From Candidatus Litorirhabdus singularis (GTDB lineage Bacteria > Pseudomonadota > Gammaproteobacteria > Pseudomonadales > Halieaceae): a stretch of DNA of 64,000 nt. This document shows positions 28,162-37,088 of this stretch, piece by piece. A model generated the notes under the pieces. That model made no database searches, was not told where the DNA came from, and was given only the letters and a program-made list of their open reading frames with translations. The stretch spans positions 62,001 to 126,000 of the forward strand of contig NZ_SHNN01000004.1 of the NCBI RefSeq assembly GCF_026262625.1, read 5' to 3'. The stretch's first letter is position 1, and the number at the start of each line of letters is the position of its first letter. The position numbers were made by a program, and so were the translations under genes.

Positions 28162-28733
28162 ATACTGCAAGCCAAGTAAGGCAGGTCCCGGCCTGCCCCT
28201 GGAAAACGTCAGCCTTCTTTAATCGAGATAGTGTAACTCTGCGGAATCGTAATGTTGTTGCCATTTTGACCGAGATCAATTTTTGGTCGCACCCACAGTG
28301 ACATTGTCACTGAATTCTTTAAGCAGCCAGTGAAATAATATTGGTGGGAAGTAGTGCATCGTAGGAATTTGATATAAAGGACGAAGTCACACTGGATCGG
28401 GTCATCAGGTTTGGCAGCTGCCGAGCCCGCAACCGTATGGCAACCCACAGTGAGCCCAGCGGGAGTGAACAGTGACATTCAACCAATTCTACGAATGAAA
28501 TTTCCCAAGGATATAGGCGATCTCACTGTCTATTGGCAGCCGCGGGCAAGTGTACGGGCGGTATTGCAATGCCGTGCGGCGCTGGATTTAGGGTCACTAC
28601 CCTGACCGCTTACTCGCTCCGTATACCCGCTGCGTCGGAAGTAAAACAGACGGAAATATTTAACAGTCCCCCAGAAATCGTGTAAGCTTCTGGTCGATCT
28701 TCGTTTCCTGGTCAAAAAACTGGTTCAAACTGA
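28162..28733. other. 572-bp region without a confident gene
   Basis: An 89-codon frame on the minus strand (28209-28478) has four Cys and no ribosome-binding site; it could be a small gene or a remnant. Nothing else is supported. The region probably holds the promoter of the CzcI-like/czcCBA genes near its right end. Confidence 0.3.
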
Positions 28734-29090
28734 ATGCTAAAATTTCGCCGCCATATCGCCATTTTTGTTCTGGCGCTGTTTACCTGCCAGTCGGTTATGG
28801 CGGGGCTCGGTGAACATTTGGCGTTTTCCGGTGATCAGGCTATGGAATCACAGCACCAGAGCTTTGTGGGCCATTTTACTAATGGTGAAGCAAAGCATGC
28901 CGAGCGAGGCTTACCGGGCCTGGTGGACACAGATTGCTGTCACGCCCACGGGCACTGCCATACCCTGGCTTTTGTCGGTGTTGTAGCGCTTGGACCGGAA
29001 TATCACGGGGCAAATTTTACAGCACTATACTCTGATTCTTACCACTTCCTGTATTACGACCCACTTCTAAGACCCCCAGCCAGCGCCTGA
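28734..29090 (+). CDS. CzcI-like exported Cys/His-rich small protein
   Basis: 118 residues with a signal peptide (AIFVLALFTCQSVMAG) and a metal-binding-type cluster D-C-C-H-A-H-G-H-C-H near residue 68. Position directly before czcC and size fit the CzcI family of periplasmic metal-responsive proteins, whose role is thought to be regulatory. The identity is inferred from context and composition. Confidence 0.6.
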   Translation: MLKFRRHIAIFVLALFTCQSVMAGLGEHLAFSGDQAMESQHQSFVGHFTNGEAKHAERGLPGLVDTDCCHAHGHCHTLAFVGVVALGPEYHGANFTALYSDSYHFLYYDPLLRPPASA

Positions 29091-29279
29091 TTTCGCCATT
29101 TTTGGCGGATTAGCGCGCTCTACTGCTTAGCTCTCTTCTTGATATTTTTCGATGCTGGTTACTTGCCGGCCGGATGTCTGTCCCTCTGAATAGAGTTTAC
29201 CGGTAGCTGCGTAGCTTCGAGCTTGCGTGTTTTGGCGACACGCCAGGCAAATAGCTAGACGTAGATAAGGGTTAACAGG

Positions 29280-30623
29280 ATGTATCAATTCTTTTGCGGA
29301 GTAAATAACCGCAACTTGGGGCGTTATCGGCGCTCGACGAGAGCAGTGGTCGGCTATCTCTTCGCCGCGATACTGGCGGTTCCGGCACATGCCGATGAAT
29401 CCCAAAACACAACGATGACGCTCGGGTCGGCGGTGCAGCTCGCCTTGTCTGAAAATCCAGAACTTCAGGTCTATCGCTTCAGGGAACTGGGTCTACAAGG
29501 ACTGGCTAGAACCGCGAATCTGCGACCCCAACTTGAATTGAGCGCCGAGGCGGAAAATTTCGGCGGCACCGATGATTTTAATGGTACCGATGGTGCTGAG
29601 TTTACCCTGGCCCTCTCGTCCGTAATTGAACTGGGCGGTAAAAGGGATGCGCGGGTTGCCGCTGTACATTCACAGCGTAAGCTTTTTGACGGTGAGCGGC
29701 AGGCGCTGGCCCTGGATTTGATGGGAGAGGTGACGCGTCGTTATGTTGATGTCGTCGCCGCGCAGGCTCGTCTCGACCTTGCGGCCAATGCCAGGACACT
29801 TGCAACAGAGGTAGTCGAATCGGTGGAGCGCCGCACCCAGGCCGGTGCTGCCCCGGAGGCCGAACTCCTGAGAGCTCGTGCCCAACTGGCTCAGGCACAA
29901 CTTCAGGTGAGAACCACGCAAAATCGCTTACATGCCTCACGATTGTCACTGTCAGTGCTCTGGGGCGATGTAGAACCCGACTTCGTACGGGTGGACGGCA
30001 GCCTGGCTAACCTTGGCAGCATCGGTGATTTCGAAGCGCTTTTTCAGCGTGCCGTAGAAAACCCAGCGATTACCAGCTTCGCCAGCGAGGAACGGTTGAG
30101 AGAGGCTGAGTTGCAACTCGCCCAAACGCAATCCAGAACCGATATTGGCTGGTCCGTCGGTATCCGGCAGTTCCAGGACACGAACGATACAGCGCTGGTC
30201 GCCGGGCTAAGTATTCCCCTGAATACGTCGGGACGTAATGCCGGGGCTCTCCAGTCTGCGCGGGCCGCGCGGGATGAAGTCTCGGTCCGACGTGAATCCG
30301 CCATGCTGGCGCTGCGGGCTCGCCTTTTCGAAGCCTACCAGCAGCGCAGGCTTGGGATTGAGACCGCGAGTTCGCTTCGAGAGGATGTGATACCTGCATT
30401 GACACGTGCGCTGCAGCAGACCCAGGCGGCCTATGAGAGTGGCCGTTACGGATACCAGGAATGGATGGCCGCACGGCAGGAGCTGATCTCGGCGGAATAT
30501 GCCTTGATCGACGCAGCTGCAGCCTCACTCCAAAATGGCGCCACAATCGAACAACTGACGTCTGAACCCCTATTACCTTCGTTGGAACCTGGTTCCAGTG
30601 AGACCGAGCAGGAAACTGAGTAA
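29280..30623 (+). CDS. czcC: CzcC-like outer-membrane efflux protein (TolC family)
   Basis: 447 residues. A signal peptide ends near residue 38 (A-V-P-A-H-A-D). The two long helical halves of the TolC/OEP fold follow, with an early L-x-L-A-L-S-E-N-P-E-L block and V-I-E-L-G-G-K-R-D-A-R near residue 118, typical of CzcC. It forms the outer-membrane channel of the CzcCBA tripartite pump. Its stop overlaps the czcB start (TAATG). Confidence 0.88.
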   Translation: MYQFFCGVNNRNLGRYRRSTRAVVGYLFAAILAVPAHADESQNTTMTLGSAVQLALSENPELQVYRFRELGLQGLARTANLRPQLELSAEAENFGGTDDFNGTDGAEFTLALSSVIELGGKRDARVAAVHSQRKLFDGERQALALDLMGEVTRRYVDVVAAQARLDLAANARTLATEVVESVERRTQAGAAPEAELLRARAQLAQAQLQVRTTQNRLHASRLSLSVLWGDVEPDFVRVDGSLANLGSIGDFEALFQRAVENPAITSFASEERLREAELQLAQTQSRTDIGWSVGIRQFQDTNDTALVAGLSIPLNTSGRNAGALQSARAARDEVSVRRESAMLALRARLFEAYQQRRLGIETASSLREDVIPALTRALQQTQAAYESGRYGYQEWMAARQELISAEYALIDAAAASLQNGATIEQLTSEPLLPSLEPGSSETEQETE

Positions 30624-31681
30624 TGCAAACACTTATACGATACCGCAACACGTCCTGGCTGCACTTGATCATATTGGCAATTTCGCTGAGTTGGATAACT
30701 ACGCCCGTCTATGCAGAATCGGCAGATTCAAATCCGCTATATCACCTCGTGCCGCGCTGGCTGACGCTACTGATATTGGCAGTCGCATTGGTTTGGATGA
30801 TACAGCCTGCCCATGGTGAGTCACCCGCACCGGATGGTCATGAACAAGAAGAGGTTCACAGTGAGGAAGGTCATATTCCTCTAACGCCTGAACAAATCAA
30901 ACATGCTGGATTTGCCATTGATCGTGTCGGTCCTGCGAGTATCCGGGAGACCTTACCCCTATATGGACAGATCGTGCCCAATGCGGAGCGCGAGCATACT
31001 GTCTCGGCGCGGTTCCCGGGCGTCATTCGCAAGGTTACCAAGCAGGTGGGCGATTCCGTGAAACAGGGTGAAACGCTCGCTACCGTTGAAAGTAACGAGA
31101 GCCTCAAATCCTACGCAGTCGTCGCATCGTTGACGGGTATCGTAGCTGAGCGCAATGCGAATGTGGGCGAGCAGACCGGTGACAGGGAAATGTTTGTCAT
31201 TGGCGATTACTCCACAGTCTGGGTCGATGTGGCAGTGTTTCCGGGTGATCTCTCCAAAGTCCGTGTGGGGAAAGGAGTATTGATCGCGAATAATGATGCC
31301 TCTGTTCGCGGCGAAGGCAGGATTATTGCGATATCTCCCACTGGCAGCCGGGCCAACCAAACCACAACGGCGCGAGTATTGCTTGATAACCCGGCGCGAC
31401 AGTGGGTGCCAGGTCATTTTGTGAGTGCAGAAGTCGTTCTGTCTGAGACTGCCGTGCCGATTGCTATCCGTGAGGAGGCCGTCCAGATCATGGGGGACGA
31501 GACTGTTGTTTTCGTCGCGAGTGATGAAGGATTCGAGGCGCGACCGGTAACGCTGGGCCGCAGTGATGGGCAACTCAGGGAGGTCCTGACGGGGCTTGAA
31601 GCAGGGGAGGAATATGTAACGGCAAACAGCTTTATTCTCAAGTCTGAGCTTGGCAAGGAGGACGCCGAACATGGGCACTGA
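30623..31681 (+). CDS. czcB: CzcB-like periplasmic adaptor with a duplicated signal segment
   Basis: 352 residues. The adaptor core is canonical: an I-P-L-T-P-E-Q-I-K entry, a barrel-sandwich hybrid domain with P-G-V-I-R and G-x-S-V-K-Q-G-E-T-L-A, then beta-barrel and membrane-proximal domains. The N-terminus is odd. Two similar signal-like segments occur 34 residues apart: W-L-H-L-I-I-L-A-I-S-L-S-W with V-Y-A-E-S, and W-L-T-L-L-I-L-A-V-A-L-V-W with A-H-G-E-S. It joins CzcA to CzcC in the periplasm. A 90-bp gap precedes czcA. Confidence 0.87.
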   Translation: MQTLIRYRNTSWLHLIILAISLSWITTPVYAESADSNPLYHLVPRWLTLLILAVALVWMIQPAHGESPAPDGHEQEEVHSEEGHIPLTPEQIKHAGFAIDRVGPASIRETLPLYGQIVPNAEREHTVSARFPGVIRKVTKQVGDSVKQGETLATVESNESLKSYAVVASLTGIVAERNANVGEQTGDREMFVIGDYSTVWVDVAVFPGDLSKVRVGKGVLIANNDASVRGEGRIIAISPTGSRANQTTTARVLLDNPARQWVPGHFVSAEVVLSETAVPIAIREEAVQIMGDETVVFVASDEGFEARPVTLGRSDGQLREVLTGLEAGEEYVTANSFILKSELGKEDAEHGH

Positions 31682-31771
31682 GATCCGTAGCAAAGAGTAC
31701 AAGCGATTGGCAGGCAGCTTTCTGGTGCGCCACCGAATCAGTATCCCATTTGCCTGTAGCGAGTTCTCCGT

Positions 31772-34700
31772 ATGATTGATGCACTGATACAATTTTCGAT
31801 CGCCCGCCGCTGGTTGGTCATGTTCCTGGTTATGGCAGCGGCCACAGTAGGTGTCTGGAACTATCAAAATCTGCCTATCGATGCAGTACCGGATATCACT
31901 AACGTGCAGGTGCAGATCAACACGGAGGCGCCCGGCTACTCGCCACTTGAAGTTGAGCAACGGATCACTTATCTGGTTGAGCTGGCCATTACCGGGCTGC
32001 CCTATGTAGAGGAGACGCGCTCCCTTTCACGGTACGCCCTGTCGCAGGTCACCGTCGTGTTTGAGAAAGGCACCGATATCTATTTTGCGCGCAACCTCAT
32101 CAACGAGCGGTTACAGCAAGCAAAAAGCGAGATGCCGGCGGGCATTGAACCGGTGATGGGGCCTGTCGCCACCGGTCTGGGAGAAATATTCCATTACGTC
32201 GTCAGTGCTGAGCCTGATGCCAGGCAGGAAAATGGCGAACCCTACGATGCCACCGCACTGCGTACCCTGCAGGACTGGGTGATCAGGCCGCAGCTGCGGC
32301 TGGTGCCCGGTGTGACGGAAATCAACACCATCGGCGGTTTTGAGAAGGAATTCCATATTACGCCCGATCCGGCCAGCTTACTGGCCTACGGCCTGACCTT
32401 TGATGACCTGGTGGAAGCGCTTCCCAAAAATAATGCCAACGTGGGAGCCGGTTATATCGAAAAGAATGGTGAGCAGTACCTGATTCGAGCGCCAGGGCAG
32501 GTTTCTGATATAGCGGCAATTGAGGCGGTTATTGTCACCTATCGCGACTCCGTGCCGGTGACTATCGGCGATCTAGCACAGGTGGGTTTTGGCAAGCAAT
32601 TGCGCACCGGCGCTGCCACCCTCGATGGCGAGGAAACCGTCCTGGGCACTGCGGTAATGCTGCTGGGTGCGAATAGCCGCACCGTGTCGGAAGCCGTGTC
32701 AGAAAAGCTGGTCGAGATCAACAAGACACTGCCGGATGGCGTATCGGCGAAACCGGTCTATAACCGGACCGTGCTGGTGGACAAGACCATCAGCACGGTG
32801 CAGACCAATCTGCTGGAGGGGGCTGTACTCGTTGTCATCGTGCTATTGATGATGCTGGGTAATGTCCGCGCGGCGCTGCTCACCGCCATGGTCATTCCAC
32901 TGTCCATGCTCATGTTGATTACGGGGATGGTTGAAACGAAAGTGAGCGCCAACCTGATGAGTTTGGGTGCGCTGGATTTTGGCCTGATCGTCGATGGCGC
33001 CGTCATTATCGTTGAAAATTGCATTCTTCGACTTGCGGAGCGCCAGCACCACCTGGGACGGATTCTCAAGCTCGATGAGCGATTGCAGACGGTATTTGCG
33101 GCAACTCGCGAGGTGTTCACGCCCAGTCTCATCAGCGTGCTGGTGGTCATCCTGGTCAACTTGCCTATTCTCGCCCTCACCGGTGTCGAAGGCAAAATGT
33201 TCACCCCGATGGCACTGGCCGTGATCATGGCCCTGGTCTCGGCGTTGATTCTCTCTCTTACCTTCGTGCCCGCCGCGGTCGCATTGCTGCTGACTGGCCG
33301 AATTGAAGAGAAAGACAATGCCATTGTTCGCACGGCCAAGCGGCTGTATCTCCCTACTCTGGCTGCTGCGCTCCGGTTTCGGGTACCGGTATTAATGGGC
33401 GCTGTGTTGCTTGTGCTGGGCTGTGGATGGTTGGCCACGCGGATGGGCGCCGAATTCATTCCCAACCTGGATGAAGGCGATGTCGCAATTCAGGCTTTAC
33501 GCATCCCGGGCACGAGCCTGACCCAGTCGCTCGAGATGCAGTTCCAGCTGGAAAAGGCGGTACTCGAATTGCCCGAGGTGAAAACCTATTTTTCGCGAGT
33601 GGGCACCGCCGAGGTCGCCAGTGATCCGATGGGCCCCAATATCTCTGACGGCTATGTCATGCTGAAGTCCCGGGAAGAATGGCCAGATCCAGACAAAACC
33701 AAGGCACGGCTGCTGGATGAAATACAGGCGAAACTGGCGTTATTGTCCGGCAATGCCTTTGAAATCAGCCAGCCGATTCAATTGCGATTCAACGAGTTAA
33801 TTTCGGGTGTGCGCTCTGATCTCGGGGTTAAAGTGTTTGGTGACGATCTGTCTCAGTTGCTCCGGTCGGGAAATGAAATCGCGGAGGTGATTAACACTAT
33901 TCCCGGTGCGGAAGGCGTGAAGGTTGAGCAGGTCTCGGGTTTGCCAATCCTGTCTGTCGAATCGAATCGAAAGGCCTTGTACCGCTATGGTCTCAATGTT
34001 GCCGATGTTCAGGATGTTCTCGCCGCTGCCACCGGTGGGGAGGATGCGGGCCTGGTGTTCGAAGGCGATCGGCGGTTTGCAATCGTGGTGCGGCTGACGG
34101 AACGGTTGCGTAGCGATTTGAACGCGCTGGAGCGTTTGCCCATACCGCTGCCACAGGGTGGCTATGTGCCATTGGGTGAGGTAGCCAGCTTGACACTCGC
34201 ACCCGGCGCGAACCAGATTTCCCGTGAGAATGGCAAGCGGCGCCTGGTGGTCAGCGCCAATGTACGCGGTCGCGACCTGGCCGGTTTTGTAGCCGAAGTC
34301 CAGCAGAAACTGGATGAGCAAGTAAAAATACCGCCCGGCTACTGGTTGAGCTACGGCGGTACGTTCGAGCAACTGGAATCGGCCACGAAACGACTCAGTC
34401 TGTTGGTGCCGGTGACGCTGGTAATGATATTCGCGCTGTTGATGATGACCTTTGGCTCGGCGAAAGACGCGGCGCTGGTGTTCAGCGGGGTGCCACTGGC
34501 GCTGACGGGAGGTGTCGTGTCGCTGTGGCTGCGTGATATCCCCCTATCAATTACTGCTGGGGTTGGATTCATCACTCTGTGCGGGGTCTCGGTCCTGACG
34601 GGCGTCATGATGGTGTCCGCCTTTCGGGACGGCCTCGCGAACGGCAAGGATATCGATACTTCGATACACGACGGGGCATTGCTCAGATTGCGCCCCATTC

Positions 34701-34912
34701 TGATGGTCGCCCTGGTTGCGGCACTGGGGTTTTTGCCCATGGCGCTCAATACCAGCACCGGCGCGGAGGTTCAGCGTCCTCTGGCGACAGTGGTCATCGG
34801 CGGGATCATGTCCTCGACCCTTTTAACGCTCATTGTATTGCCCGGTCTCTATCGAATGGCCTATCGGAAACCAAGAACGGAGGCTCTTGGCGAGGAGGTG
34901 GTTACACCGTGA
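31772..34912 (+). CDS. czcA: CzcA-like heavy-metal RND efflux pump
   Basis: 1046 residues, the normal HME-RND length. The N-terminus has the first membrane helix and the P-I-D-A-V-P-D-I-T-N-V-Q-V-Q motif. TM4 carries D-F-G-L-I-V-D-G-A-V-I-I-V-E-N, with the paired Asp residues that define Zn/Co/Cd-type CzcA pumps. Twelve membrane helices and two large periplasmic loops are apparent. It drives export of divalent cations with proton import. Confidence 0.93.
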   Translation: MIDALIQFSIARRWLVMFLVMAAATVGVWNYQNLPIDAVPDITNVQVQINTEAPGYSPLEVEQRITYLVELAITGLPYVEETRSLSRYALSQVTVVFEKGTDIYFARNLINERLQQAKSEMPAGIEPVMGPVATGLGEIFHYVVSAEPDARQENGEPYDATALRTLQDWVIRPQLRLVPGVTEINTIGGFEKEFHITPDPASLLAYGLTFDDLVEALPKNNANVGAGYIEKNGEQYLIRAPGQVSDIAAIEAVIVTYRDSVPVTIGDLAQVGFGKQLRTGAATLDGEETVLGTAVMLLGANSRTVSEAVSEKLVEINKTLPDGVSAKPVYNRTVLVDKTISTVQTNLLEGAVLVVIVLLMMLGNVRAALLTAMVIPLSMLMLITGMVETKVSANLMSLGALDFGLIVDGAVIIVENCILRLAERQHHLGRILKLDERLQTVFAATREVFTPSLISVLVVILVNLPILALTGVEGKMFTPMALAVIMALVSALILSLTFVPAAVALLLTGRIEEKDNAIVRTAKRLYLPTLAAALRFRVPVLMGAVLLVLGCGWLATRMGAEFIPNLDEGDVAIQALRIPGTSLTQSLEMQFQLEKAVLELPEVKTYFSRVGTAEVASDPMGPNISDGYVMLKSREEWPDPDKTKARLLDEIQAKLALLSGNAFEISQPIQLRFNELISGVRSDLGVKVFGDDLSQLLRSGNEIAEVINTIPGAEGVKVEQVSGLPILSVESNRKALYRYGLNVADVQDVLAAATGGEDAGLVFEGDRRFAIVVRLTERLRSDLNALERLPIPLPQGGYVPLGEVASLTLAPGANQISRENGKRRLVVSANVRGRDLAGFVAEVQQKLDEQVKIPPGYWLSYGGTFEQLESATKRLSLLVPVTLVMIFALLMMTFGSAKDAALVFSGVPLALTGGVVSLWLRDIPLSITAGVGFITLCGVSVLTGVMMVSAFRDGLANGKDIDTSIHDGALLRLRPILMVALVAALGFLPMALNTSTGAEVQRPLATVVIGGIMSSTLLTLIVLPGLYRMAYRKPRTEALGEEVVTP

Positions 34913-34952
34913 CACGGATGTGGACTCACGCAAACACTTTATCGAGGTATCT

Positions 34953-35285
34953 ATGAAACAAATCAAAGCTTTTGTACACCACATCCGTTCAGCGGCAGTA
35001 GTGGACGCACTGAGCGATGCCGGTTTTTCTAATATTACGCTGCTTGATGTCAAAGGGACTTTGAAGCCCCTGTCTGAGTCGGAGCAGGCTTACTCGGCTG
35101 AGGTGCGGCTGGCGATCATTTCCGAAGTGAGAGTTTCGCTCGTTTGCGATGACGCCGACGTCGATTTAGCAACCGATACTATCAGGCAAGCGGGCCGAAT
35201 CGGGTCGAATACCTCGGGTTGGGTCTACGTTAGCCCGATTGAAGAGGCTCTTCCAATAGGAGGCCATGATGGCGGGCCTAAGTAA
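34953..35285 (+). CDS. PII-like/CutA-fold protein linked to Czc
   Basis: 110 residues from ATG 34953, 40 nt after the czcA stop. Predicted ferredoxin-like PII fold: M-K-Q-I-K-A-F-V start, a T-loop-like middle, and R-x-G-S-N-T-S-G-W-V-Y-V near the end. PII-family genes beside heavy-metal RND pumps are common and may sense the metal or a nucleotide. The exact ligand is unknown. Confidence 0.75.
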   Translation: MKQIKAFVHHIRSAAVVDALSDAGFSNITLLDVKGTLKPLSESEQAYSAEVRLAIISEVRVSLVCDDADVDLATDTIRQAGRIGSNTSGWVYVSPIEEALPIGGHDGGPK

Positions 35286-35380
35286 ACGCAAAGCGGGTCG
35301 GGTACAGATAGGCCAGGCGGTGACCACCTGTGATAGCCGTAGATATCGCTAGCAAACGAGATGGAGTGGAGGAGACAACT

Positions 35381-35578
35381 ATGCAACGCAGTACTGACCC
35401 GCCTACCGGGGTACATTTTCATGCCGAGCGCATCCACCGTATCAATGGGCTGTGGTACTACCTGACCCGAGAGGGCGCCAATGTGGGTCCATTCGCAACC
35501 AAGGACAGTGCAAAGAAACACCTTGTCCATTTTTTGGGAACTGGAGAAAAGATGGCGGCCGAGGAACCGGACCGGTAA
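35381..35578 (+). CDS. Small conserved-type protein (DUF6316-like)
   Basis: 65 residues from ATG 35381, preceded by the strong ribosome-binding site GGAGGA (35367-35373 region). The core R-I-N-G-L-W-Y-Y-L-T-R-E-G-A-N-V-G-P-F resembles the short DUF6316-type proteins of marine gammaproteobacteria, as I recall them. Function unknown. Confidence 0.6.
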   Translation: MQRSTDPPTGVHFHAERIHRINGLWYYLTREGANVGPFATKDSAKKHLVHFLGTGEKMAAEEPDR

Positions 35579-35597
35579 CAGCCTAGCGCATTGTAGA

Positions 35598-35891
35598 ATG
35601 CTTCTGGCGCCGGTTATGACCAATGCTGCCGCCTATCAAGAGGCCATCGTGAATCGTAGCGGGGGCCTATTCGACGCCAGAGTTTCTGAGCGCGCCGAGC
35701 GACTGGCCCCATTGAAAGGTGAACTTGTAGAAAATGAGGCGAGCCTGAAGGCGATGCCAGAGGCCCAGTCTGATCTGAGGGAAGAGCTGGAGAACATTCT
35801 CCAGACGATTGATAAATTGAACGTGGTCAATGCTCAGCTGGTCACCTTGGGGCGCTTCAGGCCGCTATGGCAGAGGTACAGAAAAAGGTGA
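35598..35891 (+). CDS. Hypothetical helical protein, possible gene fragment
   Basis: 97 residues from ATG 35598 (or 79 from 35652, a GTG, or 92 from ATG 35616). Predicted as a charged coiled coil around L-x3-L-x-E-N-E-A-S-L. No family recognised and no clear ribosome-binding site. It may be a remnant in the seam between the czc and cop clusters. Confidence 0.35.
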   Translation: MLLAPVMTNAAAYQEAIVNRSGGLFDARVSERAERLAPLKGELVENEASLKAMPEAQSDLREELENILQTIDKLNVVNAQLVTLGRFRPLWQRYRKR

Positions 35892-36027
35892 ATGAGCGCG
35901 CCGCGAAAAATAGGGTGGGGTAGCTACTGTACCCTTGCGGCGATGCGAGCCAAAATAGGGGCAGTTGCGGTTTAGACTTGCCTAAATCGCCGCATTTGTG
36001 CTTGTATTAGATAAGGAGAGAAAATAT

Positions 36028-36429
36028 ATGCTGCATAAGATCGTAATGGCGCTGATGATTTGGGGGTTGGTTCTTCAACCTCTGACGGCTGCCGTGCCCG
36101 ATCTAATGCCTGCAGACAGTTCTTCTACAGCCGTCGTGGTCATTGATAGCGTTGACGCCATGGCTTCTCACCACGCTATAAACGACGACGATGCCCCTCC
36201 CTGCCATGACATGGTAGACGAAGTTCAAAATTCAATGGATTGCGCCGATTGTGAAGATGGATGTGCGAGTAGTGTCTGTGCCTCTTCCTGTTCTTTTAGT
36301 AGTCCTGCAGTAGTTAACCAATTGATGCCGAAGCTCGCGCAACACACGCCTGTTCGTGCTGTCGGAAGCAATGATGCCCTAATTCAAGGCCGTCTCACCC
36401 GCATTTTCCACCCCCCGAAACACGCTTGA
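36028..36429 (+). CDS. Exported Cys-rich protein beside the copper cluster
   Basis: 133 residues from ATG 36028, with GGAGAG upstream. A signal peptide (M-A-L-M-I-W-G-L-V-L-Q-P-L-T-A-A) precedes a segment with eight Cys in about 35 residues (C-H-D-M, C-A-D-C-E-D-G-C-A-S-S-V-C-A-S-S-C). It is likely a periplasmic metal-binding or metal-sensing peptide. It is analogous in position and style to the protein at 28734, though the sequences are not clearly related. Confidence 0.6.
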   Translation: MLHKIVMALMIWGLVLQPLTAAVPDLMPADSSSTAVVVIDSVDAMASHHAINDDDAPPCHDMVDEVQNSMDCADCEDGCASSVCASSCSFSSPAVVNQLMPKLAQHTPVRAVGSNDALIQGRLTRIFHPPKHA

Positions 36430-36483
36430 CCCCTCTTAGAGCGCGCCAGCGCTCGCCTGAAGAAACTTTGTTGGCTTAGACCA

Positions 36484-36515
36484 TTGACCTAGGTGTTACT
36501 CCTAGGTTGTACGCT
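36484..36515 (+). promoter_or_regulatory. CueR/MerR-type operator-promoter
   Basis: TTGACC at 36484-36489, then an inverted repeat ACCTAGG (36487-36493) and CCTAGGT (36501-36507) with a 7-nt centre, then a weak -10 (TACGCT at 36510-36515) at 20-bp spacing. This resembles copper-responsive MerR promoters and lies 97 bp before the merR-copA pair, suggesting autoregulation. Confidence 0.7.
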
Positions 36516-36611
36516 AATCTCAGCGAATATCCTAAGTGTTGATTACGAGCCATATCTTGTGTGAAAGCGAGATTGATAACCGTCACGGAAGCCCGTAGTC
36601 ACTAGCGAAAG

Positions 36612-37088
36612 ATGCAGAAAATGAGAACAGTCACAGCCGTTGCGAGACAGTATGGAGTCAGTCCGGACGCGGTCCGGCATTACACCAAACTGGGACTACT
36701 TCGCCCGCTACGTAGTGAGATCAATGGCTATCGATACTTCGATTTGGCGCAGGAAAACAAGCTTGCCTTCATCCTATCGGCCAAGAAACTGGGTTTCAGC
36801 CTTAAAGAAATTGGACAAATCCTGCATACCGCAGAACAAGGCGACACACCCTGTCCTCTCGTTCGAGAACTCATCCAAAAGCGACTCTCAGAGATACGAG
36901 AAGAAGTTGCTGAATCACAGCGTCTGGTATCCCGGCTGGAAGTAGCCTGCGATAAATGGCGCGAGTTGCCAGACCGCATGCCTTCGGGCGATTCGATCTG
37001 TCATCTGATCGAAACTTGGCAGGCCTTGGTAACTGAGCCTGCCGAAAAGACTAAAACCCAAGAGACGCAACATGAACAAGCCCGTTGA
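36612..37088 (+). CDS. MerR-family regulator of the copper cluster
   Basis: 158 residues. N-terminal HTH ([21 protein letters not shown]) and dimerisation helix; a T-P-C-P-L-V motif near residue 77 may be part of the metal site. It overlaps the downstream P-type ATPase gene by 17 nt, so it regulates its own operon. The inducer is probably Cu+ or Ag+ from context. ATG 36621 is an alternative start. Confidence 0.82.
   Translation: MQKMRTVTAVARQYGVSPDAVRHYTKLGLLRPLRSEINGYRYFDLAQENKLAFILSAKKLGFSLKEIGQILHTAEQGDTPCPLVRELIQKRLSEIREEVAESQRLVSRLEVACDKWRELPDRMPSGDSICHLIETWQALVTEPAEKTKTQETQHEQAR

Noticed and set aside
28209-28478. 89-codon minus-strand frame with four Cys
   Set aside because: No start signal or recognisable family; kept only as a remark on the region.
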